Positions 52,497 to 59,166 of a DNA stretch of 64,000 nucleotides are shown piece by piece. Every line of letters starts with the position of its first letter. Position 1 is the stretch's first letter. The DNA is taken from the NCBI GenBank assembly GCA_948957135.1, contig CARDBT010000009.1:23488-87487 (forward strand). The letters run 5' to 3'. Source of the stretch: COE1 sp910588595 (GTDB lineage: Bacteria > Bacillota > Clostridia > Lachnospirales > Lachnospiraceae). The notes beneath the pieces were generated by a model. It was not told where the DNA came from and did no database searches. It saw only the letters and a list, made by a program, of their open reading frames with translations. Made by a program: the position numbers and the translations under genes.

Positions 52497-54059
52497 TCAG
52501 ACGGTGGCGACTAGTTTCAAGTCATTACGCGATTCTTTGGCAAGGTAGATCTGATAGTGTTCTGGCATTTCATAAACGCCCCATTTTGTCCATAAATATT
52601 CCTTTGATGGATCAAGGGTAATATCTTTTATTGATGGGACAGAGGGAGCAGCTGGGGGAGAGACGGGGGCTGGGGCAGGCGTAGGAGCTGCAGCATGTAT
52701 TTGCATGTCGTCAACTGTGGCATCTTGTCTTGTCAGTTCGCCCAGACCTAACTGACGCCGCATCATCTGGGATTCACGGAACTGCTCGGCATTTGGAATT
52801 TTGGTAAACTCAACGGTCTTATCAAAATTCTTTTTAACGACTTCTTCGATCTCTTCAAGTGTCACATGGAAGAATTCTCTTCTGGTATTGATCATATTTA
52901 CCTTTTTGTCATCAAATGCCTTGTGAAGGGCAGCTTCTAAGGCTGGTGCATCGTCGCTAAAGATCATTGCATGTACATCAAATGCAAAAGGAACGGATGC
53001 GTCACCGAGCTCATCTACGCGATCCATTGGTTCGAGCCTTCGCGTCATTCCGATTTTATATACATTTTCACCGAAAGAACCAATATTTGAAATAATATAG
53101 ACATATCCGGCTCGCTGGTTTGCCTCTCTATAATCGATCTGTTTTATTTCCTCTTCGATATTGTCAAGCTGTTGCTGCATTTCCAAGCGGCGCTCTTCCA
53201 AAATGGTGCGCTCGGTCTCATTGGCAGATTGTATCTGGATTTCAATACGGTGGAGTGCATTTCTGTAGTGGATCCGTTCTTTTTCGCTTGTGCGTCTTGC
53301 TTCCTCAATTTCTTTCTGCAGTTTTTGTGCCTCGCGCTGTTCTTCGCGGATTCGCTTCTGCTCTTCCTTTTCCTCCTGCTTTTTGATCGCATATTCATAG
53401 CAGAGGTTCATTTCCTGCAACTTCAAATCGAGATAGGTGGGAGTGAGGGCAATCTGCATTTTAGCATTTAATTTGTTTAAGTCCTCATATGATTTAATGA
53501 TTCTTTTTCGGATTGCCTCGACATTATTGAATTTTACTTTGTCGATTGTGGCCTCGCATTCGTTATTGAAGGCGCGCAGAATTTGTTTTACGTTATCCTG
53601 TACAATCTTTTTACCCTGTGCAGCGCTGTTGTTGTAAGTAAAGTTTGTAGGGAAAGTTGCAGCTTTATTATTATCGATTAGCTGTTTTTGCTGAGCACGT
53701 ACTACATCAAGTTTATTTTTGTACATTTCAGAATTTGTCAGGTTATAGATTGGAGTGTATAAGCCGAAGTCCTGATACAGCATTTCATCATCCATAAAGA
53801 TGATAAATTCTTTTTTCTTTTCAATCTCTTTGTCCAGCGAAAAGATTTCCTGTACTAAGTTCTGGCGTTTCTTTTTGCTTTCTTCGATTTCTGCCAGGAT
53901 CGAATCCTTTTCGGCAGTAAGTTTTTGAATTTCGGCATTGATCGCGACAGCTGTTTTCATCTCAGGAGTGAGAAGCGAGTTCAGGTATTGGTTTTCAGAG
54001 GTAAGACGTTCAATGTCACTTTTGAATTGTTTTGTTTTGAATACATCTGTTATTGCCAT
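52497..54059 (-). CDS. DUF4041 coiled-coil protein with C-terminal GIY-YIG (Mug113/T5orf172) nuclease domain
   Basis: 520 residues. The N-terminal coiled coil (TSENQYLNSLL...KLTAEKDSILAEIEESKKKRQ) and DUF4041-like region (MDDEMLYQDFGLYTPIYNLTNSEMYKNKLDVVRAQQKQLI) precede a long charged helix. The GIY-YIG-type domain follows: AGYVYIISNIGSFGENVYKIGMTRRLEPMDRVDELGDASVPFAFDVHAMIF, with the tyrosines and the arginine of the fold. A Pro/Ala linker ends in a short C-terminal domain (KEYLWTKWGVYEMPEHYQIYLAK). DUF4041-GIY-YIG proteins are known from phage defence, such as the membrane-located SNIPE type. This one has no membrane helix, but the gene just upstream encodes one. Confidence 0.8.
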   Translation of the reverse strand: MAITDVFKTKQFKSDIERLTSENQYLNSLLTPEMKTAVAINAEIQKLTAEKDSILAEIEESKKKRQNLVQEIFSLDKEIEKKKEFIIFMDDEMLYQDFGLYTPIYNLTNSEMYKNKLDVVRAQQKQLIDNNKAATFPTNFTYNNSAAQGKKIVQDNVKQILRAFNNECEATIDKVKFNNVEAIRKRIIKSYEDLNKLNAKMQIALTPTYLDLKLQEMNLCYEYAIKKQEEKEEQKRIREEQREAQKLQKEIEEARRTSEKERIHYRNALHRIEIQIQSANETERTILEERRLEMQQQLDNIEEEIKQIDYREANQRAGYVYIISNIGSFGENVYKIGMTRRLEPMDRVDELGDASVPFAFDVHAMIFSDDAPALEAALHKAFDDKKVNMINTRREFFHVTLEEIEEVVKKNFDKTVEFTKIPNAEQFRESQMMRRQLGLGELTRQDATVDDMQIHAAAPTPAPAPVSPPAAPSVPSIKDITLDPSKEYLWTKWGVYEMPEHYQIYLAKESRNDLKLVATV

Positions 54060-54088
54060 AGAGGTTCTCCTTATAGTTTCTTTGGAAA

Positions 54089-54694
54089 TTAATTTTCGCT
54101 TTTCAGTTCGTATGTGTATGAACCATCGTCCTGTAATAGAATGTACCCGATCACTTCGTCAAGCATTCCATTATCATTAACATTACCGTATTGAATAATC
54201 GTTATATCGGAAGCAGGGAAGAAGATAGCCTTTTGGGAGTCAGTTGCGATAATGGAAAAGTAGTTCCCGTCAAAGCCTTTAACAACATTATTTGCGAATT
54301 CCTGAAACTGCTCCAGGGTGAGAGAAGTCATTTCGTCATTGGACACTTCTATGTAGGCTCTTTGTCCGATAACAGTGTCGCCTAATCCGTTCATGACATC
54401 AGCAGTTCGAACCTGTTTGCTAAGAAGTATGTTGGATATTTCAGAATCGGTAGATGCTGTGTTATTGTTATTGGTGGTGTACGGGTTCTTGCTGTTGAGC
54501 ATTAAGATAAACCAGATCAAGGCTACAAAAGTAATGATTCCTTTAAATTTTGCGGAGGATTTCTTATTATAGATCCACATAAGGGCGATCCCAGCAGGAG
54601 GAAAGAAAAACATACATAGATAGATGAACCAGTTTTGTTGATAAAGTTTTTGGGTGTTTGGTGGTGAAGAGTTTCCAATATTAATGTTATTCAT
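54089..54694 (-). CDS. Membrane-anchored protein paired with the DUF4041 nuclease
   Basis: 201 residues, 29 bp upstream of the DUF4041 gene on the same strand, so the two likely share a transcript. Two N-terminal helices (NWFIYLCMFFFPPAGIALMWIY and GIITFVALIWFILML) are followed by an Asn/Thr linker and a soluble domain of about 110 residues (EVSNDEMTSLTLEQFQEFANNVVKGFDGNYFSIIATDSQKAIFFP). The family is not recognised. It could supply the membrane location that single-chain SNIPE-like proteins carry themselves. Confidence 0.65.
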   Translation of the reverse strand: MNNINIGNSSPPNTQKLYQQNWFIYLCMFFFPPAGIALMWIYNKKSSAKFKGIITFVALIWFILMLNSKNPYTTNNNNTASTDSEISNILLSKQVRTADVMNGLGDTVIGQRAYIEVSNDEMTSLTLEQFQEFANNVVKGFDGNYFSIIATDSQKAIFFPASDITIIQYGNVNDNGMLDEVIGYILLQDDGSYTYELKSEN

Positions 54695-55009
54695 AGAAAA
54701 TGCTCCTTTCGATATATAATTTTAATAAATTCTTTATCAGCATAGCATACATTCTTTTAAAAATATAGATGTAAAACAGAAAAATGGAAAATATTGTTAA
54801 TTATTGTATGCAAAGGTAGCAAATTGCAAGAAACTATAAAAAAATGACGGTTTATTTTTTGTATATATCTGACGAAATTTATCTAAAAAATAAGATATGA
54901 AAAGATGGAGGTAGATTTTATCCCTTGTGCTATGATACCATATTATCATAACATAAGCCTATATTAACGTGGCAGTGTGAATCTAAGAGAAAGGCAGCAG
55001 GTGAAATAT
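54695..55009. other. AT-rich divergent intergenic region
   Basis: No gene seen. Presumably it holds the promoter of the minus-strand DUF4041 operon and of the small plus-strand gene at 55010. The sequence is too AT-rich to pick boxes with confidence. Confidence 0.4.
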
Positions 55010-55117
55010 ATGAGTTATAAGGAAAAAATCATAAAACTGCTGGATCTAATTGAGGAAAGCAGGTTCAAGGAAATATACAATTTTTTAGTATACTGTTATT
55101 TAAAGGGAAAAGTCTGA
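55010..55117 (+). CDS. 35-residue helical small protein
   Basis: MSYKEKIIKLLDLIEES... to KGKV-stop, encoded from ATG 55010 with a weak GGCAGCAGGTG upstream. Similar very small helical proteins (YKEKII.LL..I) are frequent in mobile elements of Firmicutes next to repressor genes. No function is assigned. Confidence 0.5.
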   Translation: MSYKEKIIKLLDLIEESRFKEIYNFLVYCYLKGKV

Positions 55118-55135
55118 CTGGCGGTGCTTTTCAAG

Positions 55136-55164
55136 TTGCGGCATCATGGTAAATATGCTATAAT
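55136..55164 (+). promoter_or_regulatory. Promoter of the small toxin gene
   Basis: TTGCGG (55136-55141), 17-bp spacer, TATAAT (55159-55164), about 49 bp before the toxin start codon. Confidence 0.7.
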
Positions 55165-55212
55165 AACACCGTTGTCGCTCCCAATCTGGCAACAGAAAGG
55201 GGGTGTGATGTC

Positions 55213-55308
55213 ATGGATATGTTACTCTCATTTTTGGTTTCCATCATAGCAGGTATTGTTGTTTATTATATCTGCAAATGGCTAGATGGAGATGACAGCG
55301 ACAATTAG
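55213..55308 (+). CDS. Fst/Ldr-like type I toxin candidate (31 residues)
   Basis: ATG 55213 follows AAAGGGGGTG. The peptide has a short start (MDMLL), one membrane-spanning helix (SFLVSIIAGIVVYYICKWL) and a charged tail DGDDSDN. This is the layout of Fst/Ldr-family toxins, which insert in the inner membrane. A bidirectional terminator follows at once. A convergent promoter and a direct repeat of the start region complete the type I toxin-antitoxin arrangement. No homology search was possible. Confidence 0.65.
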   Translation: MDMLLSFLVSIIAGIVVYYICKWLDGDDSDN

Positions 55309-55316
55309 CCTAAAAG

Positions 55317-55348
55317 AAAACCCTTGGGTCTGACCACCCAAGGGTTTT
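55317..55348. terminator. Bidirectional terminator shared by toxin mRNA and antisense RNA
   Basis: AAAACCCTTGGGT and ACCCAAGGGTTTT form a perfect 13-bp stem with A and T tracts on both sides, so it can work on either strand. Confidence 0.85.
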
Positions 55349-55388
55349 CGCTTTGTGTGCTGTCATGGAGCACTACTCTCATTTGCCT
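55317..55388 (-). ncRNA. Predicted antisense RNA (antitoxin) of the Fst-like toxin
   Basis: On the minus strand, TTGCAA (55418-55423), a 17-bp spacer and TATAAT (55395-55400) would start an RNA near 55388 and end at the bidirectional terminator, about 70 nt. Its first part is complementary to 55361-55384. That segment copies the toxin start region at 55209-55233 (TGTCATGGA...ACTCTCATTT), so it could pair with and mask the toxin start codon. Confidence 0.65.
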
Positions 55389-55602
55389 AATGGCATTATA
55401 GCATATGCAGATTATGATTGCAATATTCTATTAATTTTTTTTGCATTGGGCTATGCAGTCGGCAGCAGGAAATAGGCATAAAAATAACCGCTGACCCTGG
55501 CAAGTTTGTGGTTATTTTTATATCTTAGTAACTTATTAACTAGGCTAACTGTCTATTGGTATTGCCTTGTCATTTACAATATCACATATACTTTCTTATA
55601 AA

Positions 55603-56007
55603 TCAAATCTTATTTTCATCAGATTCATCTTTAGTTTCAAGCATTTTTATGTATTCGGCGCTCTTGTTTACAATACGTTCAAGGTCTTTCCAATCTTCAA
55701 GCGTGTACTGGGCAAACATCTTAAACATGGTCTTTGCAAGCTTGCTCTCATTATGAAGAATTTTATCTAGTATTGCAATCGATTCAACAGCTTGGTCAAT
55801 ATGTTTATCCCCTTCTCCTGTAGTGAGCCAGATAGGATCAACATTAAATTCACGACAGATGGATTTTCGCATCTGCTCTGTTACATTGCGTTTGCCGTTT
55901 TCGATATTAGATATGGCAACTTTAGTTACTCCTAATATATTTCCAAATTGTTCTAAAGTCATACGATTTTCTTTGCGAATTTGCTTTATTCTCTCACCCT
56001 CCGTCAT
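55603..56007 (-). CDS. XRE family CI-type repressor
   Basis: 134 residues. The helix-turn-helix is typical of phage repressors: GERIKQIRKENRMTLEQFGNILGVTKVAISNIENGKRNVTEQMRKSICREFNVDPIWLTTGEG. A short helical C-terminal dimerisation part follows (LAKTMFKMFAQYTLEDWKDLERIV). There is no LexA-like autocleavage domain, so removal by the ImmA-like protease would be a logical induction route. It is divergent from the 56169 gene across an operator region. Confidence 0.92.
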   Translation of the reverse strand: MTEGERIKQIRKENRMTLEQFGNILGVTKVAISNIENGKRNVTEQMRKSICREFNVDPIWLTTGEGDKHIDQAVESIAILDKILHNESKLAKTMFKMFAQYTLEDWKDLERIVNKSAEYIKMLETKDESDENKI

Positions 56008-56066
56008 TCTTTCACACCTCCATAGACAGATAATAACATGTAAGTTTTAGTTAGTCAATAAAAAAG

Positions 56067-56118
56067 TAAACATAGATAACAAAAAAGTCTTGACATAATT
56101 AACTATGTTAAATATAAT
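56067..56118 (+). promoter_or_regulatory. Rightward promoter with repressor operators
   Basis: TTGACA (56090-56095), 17-bp spacer, TATAAT (56113-56118). The spacer contains the palindrome TTAAC-TAT-GTTAA (56099-56111). A related site, TAAACATAGATAAC (56067-56080, best seen on the minus strand as GTTATCTATGTTTA), lies between the two divergent genes. Repressor bound to the spacer site would block the promoter. Confidence 0.75.
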
Positions 56119-56168
56119 GTAATCAAAGCTAACACACAATTGCTTTTGGATAACGAGGAGGTGAGTAC

Positions 56169-56372
56169 ATGGATAAAGAGAGTGAGGCAACTAAGAAAAA
56201 TGACATTCTCGATAAAGCTGAGAATGTCATTTTACAAAAGGTTGAGCAGTATCAGCAATCACCACAGTCAATGACTGACAAGGATTGTTATGCACTTTTA
56301 CAGCTCATTGTGACAGAAGGGAAGATCCTAGCAATAAGGAATAATACTGATAATGAATTGCCATATTGTTAA
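56169..56372 (+). CDS. Small hypothetical protein, first gene of the rightward operon
   Basis: 67 residues from ATG 56169 after GAGGAGGTGAG. Acidic and helical (MTDKDCYALLQLIVTEGKILAIRNN). No family recognised. It is directly under the repressor-controlled promoter, the place of Cro or excisionase-like genes, but no DNA-binding motif is visible. Confidence 0.65.
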   Translation: MDKESEATKKNDILDKAENVILQKVEQYQQSPQSMTDKDCYALLQLIVTEGKILAIRNNTDNELPYC

Positions 56373-56584
56373 CATTTCTTCCATTCTGACAGATCGGTTG
56401 GTCCGGTGATGTTGGAATTGTCCCATGCTGGACAGCCAGTAACGTGGCAATACACATCATCGGCTACTACCTGTGGATTGGTATGTCCAGTCCATGCAGT
56501 TTCATCATGACCGAGCATAAAATAATATGTTCCTTGTATTTTGACAATTTTTAAAAGACCAATAGAAGTATGGTATGTCCACAT
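56369..56584 (-). CDS. Small hypothetical protein on the opposite strand
   Basis: 71 residues from 56584, with AAAGGAGAAATTC upstream on the minus strand. Trp/His/Cys-containing (MWTYHTSIGLLKIVKIQGTYYFMLGHDETAWTG ... CPAWDNSNITGPTDLSEWKKC). The real start is set by the ribosome site; the frame is open further upstream without one. It ends overlapping the 56169 gene by a few bases. Function unknown. Confidence 0.5.
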   Translation of the reverse strand: MWTYHTSIGLLKIVKIQGTYYFMLGHDETAWTGHTNPQVVADDVYCHVTGCPAWDNSNITGPTDLSEWKKC

Positions 56585-56682
56585 GAAGAATTTCTCCTTT
56601 CTTCTGTACTCGGCTCTGGCGGGAGCCTGTAAGGACAGTATAAGGGAGAAACAGGAAAAAGACAACGACAGGAGGTGAATAT

Positions 56683-56844
56683 ATGGATCAGGAAAAGAAA
56701 GAATCGGCAGTGCGTACTGCAGAGAATTTTGTAAAGAAGTCAGAAGTAGAAAAAGCATTTATCCTTGGCTACATGGTCAAGAGGATGCAGCTGAAAGAGC
56801 TGGATGAGAGCTGGGCGGACGAGCCGGAGCTGGTGGGAAAGTAG
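56683..56844 (+). CDS. Small acidic hypothetical protein
   Basis: 53 residues (MDQEKKESAVRTAENFVKKSEVEKAF ... DESWADEPELVGK) from ATG 56683 with AGGAGGTGAAT upstream. It is separated by only 14 bp from the next gene, so it is part of the same operon. No function assigned. Confidence 0.6.
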   Translation: MDQEKKESAVRTAENFVKKSEVEKAFILGYMVKRMQLKELDESWADEPELVGK

Positions 56845-56858
56845 GAGGTGAGAACATT

Positions 56859-57215
56859 TTGACAGGGACAGGAGAGGATTTGGAGAAGCGATTAGCGAAG
56901 ATTCTTGTGGAAAGTGAAAAAAGAGATTCTGCATTAGAAAAAAGAATAGCGGCACTGGAAGCTCAGATAAAGCAGCAAAGAGAGGCAGAAGAGCCATCAA
57001 AATACCCCAAGAGAATCATGCGGCTGGGTGAGCTGGTAAAGCTCGGCTACACAAAAGAGTATCTCATGAAACAATATCGGACAAAGGGACAGACGTTTGC
57101 CAAGAAGCAGGATCCGACACGCCGCAATAGTCCGATCATCTTTGATACAGAGTTGTTTGAAAAACAACAACAGAGACAGCAGAAAATAGAAAACCAGCAG
57201 ATTAGGAGGGGGTGA
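56859..57215 (+). CDS. Coiled-coil protein with excisionase-like DNA-binding region
   Basis: 118 residues from TTG 56859, placed correctly after AGGAGGTGAG. A leading coiled coil (EKRLAKILVESEKRDSALEKRIAALEAQIKQQRE) is followed by a basic segment MRLGELVKLGYTKEYLMKQYRTKGQTFAKKQDPTRRNSPIIFDTELFEKQ. That segment has the length and pattern of small winged-helix/excisionase proteins. It may be the partner of the integrase or an accessory protein of Rep; both are inference. Confidence 0.55.
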   Translation: MTGTGEDLEKRLAKILVESEKRDSALEKRIAALEAQIKQQREAEEPSKYPKRIMRLGELVKLGYTKEYLMKQYRTKGQTFAKKQDPTRRNSPIIFDTELFEKQQQRQQKIENQQIRRG

Positions 57216-57217
57216 TA

Positions 57218-57286
57218 ATGCATAAGAATGCTTGCCTGTACCTCCTGCGCGACACATATGCTGGTGTGTCGCTGATTTCTCACTAA
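57218..57286 (+). CDS. 22-codon mini-ORF inside the candidate origin
   Basis: ATG 57218 lies after a strong AGGAGGGGGTGATA and encodes MHKNACLYLLRDTYAGVSLISH. Its codons overlap two arms of the inverted repeats at 57244-57272, so ribosome movement could change the folding, as in leader peptides. It may also be only the start of a gene cut by the repeat structure. Confidence 0.4.
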   Translation: MHKNACLYLLRDTYAGVSLISH

Positions 57287-57332
57287 GTTCCTATAGCGAC
57301 CACGGGGAAAATGTACCTGTGTGTCGCGCAGG
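57244..57332. repeat. Three-armed inverted repeat upstream of rep (candidate replication origin)
   Basis: Arm 1 CCTGCGCGACACA (57244-57256) can pair with arm 2 TGTGTCGC (57265-57272, 8 bp, tight hairpin) or with arm 3 TGTGTCGCGCAGG (57320-57332, 13 bp, around 63 nt). It lies 166 bp before the Rep start. Rolling-circle origins typically show such extrudable hairpins next to rep. Confidence 0.6.
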
Positions 57333-57427
57333 GGGGTGCACAAGTATAGTGTTTTATTTAAAAAAATATCGTAGTACTATAAAATACAAGTACACAATTA
57401 ACAACAGCAATTAGTACATGCTAAAAG

Positions 57428-57442
57428 CTAGTAAAATCAAGG
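57428..57442 (+). repeat. 15-mer shared with the left end of the element
   Basis: CTAGTAAAATCAAGG is identical to 49570-49584 in the attachment-side hairpin. It lies 56 bp before rep. Confidence 0.55.
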
Positions 57443-57497
57443 CTTAGATGGCCTGTTGGAAACATTCTAACTATATTAAAGATGGAGATTCGTACCG

Positions 57498-58319
57498 ATG
57501 GCGTATTTCAAAAAAACATATGATATGGGTGATGTAATAGATTATGAATACAGCTTCGTCGGAAATTACGGTGCCAAGGGAGAAAAAAGGGCAGCACGGG
57601 TGAAAGCGACTCCTGAACAGATCGCAAGACAGAATCTGACCAATAAAGCAAAGAGGGTGCGCCGAACCATAATATTGAACTTTCACCCGTGGGATCTGTG
57701 GCTCACATTGAAATATCCGAGAGGTACAAGGAAGACGTCAAAGGAAGTGCTCAAAGATGTGCAGGACTGGACAGAGAAACTTCGGAAAAGGTACAAGAGA
57801 GCGGGGGAACAGTTGAAATGGATCCGCCGGATCGAGATCGGAAGGTATGGCGGCATACATGTACATATACTGATCAACCGTCCAAGGACGATACAAAATG
57901 TTGATCTGATTTGTAAGGAGCTGTGGGGAAGGGCAGGCATTAATTTTCAGAGCCTGCGGGAAGAAGGTGGCTATGAGCAGCTTGCAGATTATCTGACCAA
58001 GAAGAGCAAAGACGATGAAACAGAAGGACAGCTAAGCTTTCTGCCGGAAGAGGACAGGAAGAGGTGCCTTAGTTATTCCACCAGCAAAAATCTGGTACGC
58101 CCAGAAGACGTATTCGGTAAAGACAATGAAAAAAAGTATAGTCACTGGACAATGCGGAAGATCATTCAGGAGGGACCGAAACCAAGGGAAGGATTCTACA
58201 TTGATAAGAACAGTATTCGAACAGGTGTCAATCGCTACAATGGCATGAGTTACTTTTACTATACGGAGATCAGGATAAAAAGCAAGTGGGAGACGGTTAA
58301 TGCAGGGGATTGTGGATAA
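57498..58319 (+). CDS. Rolling-circle replication initiator (HUH endonuclease)
   Basis: 273 residues. The HUH motif is HVHILIN in IRRIEIGRYGGIHVHILINRP, preceded by the first conserved block RRTIILNFHPWDLWLTLKYP. A motif-3-like region with candidate catalytic tyrosines follows (YEQLADYLTKKSK). This arrangement is that of single-stranded-DNA Rep proteins (phage gpII/plasmid Rep type). It nicks at an origin that is probably just upstream and primes replication after excision. The ATG follows GGAGATTCGTACCG. ParA and ParB follow, giving a complete replication-partition module. Confidence 0.82.
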   Translation: MAYFKKTYDMGDVIDYEYSFVGNYGAKGEKRAARVKATPEQIARQNLTNKAKRVRRTIILNFHPWDLWLTLKYPRGTRKTSKEVLKDVQDWTEKLRKRYKRAGEQLKWIRRIEIGRYGGIHVHILINRPRTIQNVDLICKELWGRAGINFQSLREEGGYEQLADYLTKKSKDDETEGQLSFLPEEDRKRCLSYSTSKNLVRPEDVFGKDNEKKYSHWTMRKIIQEGPKPREGFYIDKNSIRTGVNRYNGMSYFYYTEIRIKSKWETVNAGDCG

Positions 58320-58394
58320 GTGCCTCCGCATAAGTAAAACACTAACTGGCAGCAGATGCAGCTGTCCTAATGCCAGGCAGGAGGGAGAAGAGGA

Positions 58395-59162
58395 ATGAAA
58401 GTAATAGTGGTGAGTAACTATAAGGGAGGCTGTGCCAAGACGACAACGGCAGTGAACCTTGCATACAATCTGGCAGCAGGGGAGGGGAAGCGGGTACTGC
58501 TGATTGACGCCGATCCGCAGGGAAATGCGAGCTACATCTTGTGGAAGTATAATCCGAATGCGGAAACACTTCTCAGGATATATAGCGGGAAGACTATAAA
58601 GAGTCTGATAAGGCGCAGTAAATACAAAAATCTTGATGTGATTCCATCAATGGCGGAGCTGGAACGTGTCAACAGGGAATCTGATGTACGCGGATTGAAT
58701 CACAATGAGCTCCGCAGACAGATCGACAGTATGGCAGACAGATATGATTACGTGATCATAGACTGCCAGCCGACCATGCAGTTTCTGACATTGAGTGCGC
58801 TGCACGCTGCAGATCTGGTGATAGTTCCCTTTAAGGCAGCAGGTTTTTGCATAAATGGACTGGAACTGATGCGGGATTATCTTGAGGATGCTGCGCAGAA
58901 ACGGGAATATCAGCCAGATCTCAATTATGCGTGTCTCCTTACAATGTTCGACAACCAGAAGAAAAGTCTCAACAGGATCATGGATCTGATAGAGCAGGAT
59001 ACATATATCATTTTTGATACAATAATAAGCCGTTCGGCAGTATGCGAAAGCGCAGAGGATAAGAAAGTCAGAAAACCACTGCTGAAACATCGGAAAAACA
59101 GCAAAGTGACAGCAGACTATCTTGAGCTGACCAAAGAGATTCTGTCTTTGATTGAGGAGTGA
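58395..59162 (+). CDS. parA: ParA family partition ATPase
   Basis: 255 residues. Deviant Walker A motif NYKGGCAKTTTAVNLAYNLA (signature Lys in KGG), Walker A-prime LLIDADPQGNAS and Walker B YVIIDCQPT. No N-terminal DNA-binding domain, so type Ib/Soj-like. The stop overlaps the region just before parB (ATG 59167), with translational coupling likely. It should position copies of the excised element before division. Confidence 0.93.
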   Translation: MKVIVVSNYKGGCAKTTTAVNLAYNLAAGEGKRVLLIDADPQGNASYILWKYNPNAETLLRIYSGKTIKSLIRRSKYKNLDVIPSMAELERVNRESDVRGLNHNELRRQIDSMADRYDYVIIDCQPTMQFLTLSALHAADLVIVPFKAAGFCINGLELMRDYLEDAAQKREYQPDLNYACLLTMFDNQKKSLNRIMDLIEQDTYIIFDTIISRSAVCESAEDKKVRKPLLKHRKNSKVTADYLELTKEILSLIEE

Positions 59163-59166
59163 TGTC

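Noticed and set aside
57498..58319. Conjugative relaxase (MobA/MobL) instead of a replication protein
   Set aside because: The protein is only 273 residues with a single HUH block near the middle and is followed by parA-parB, which fits a replication initiator better; a mobilisation role is not excluded.
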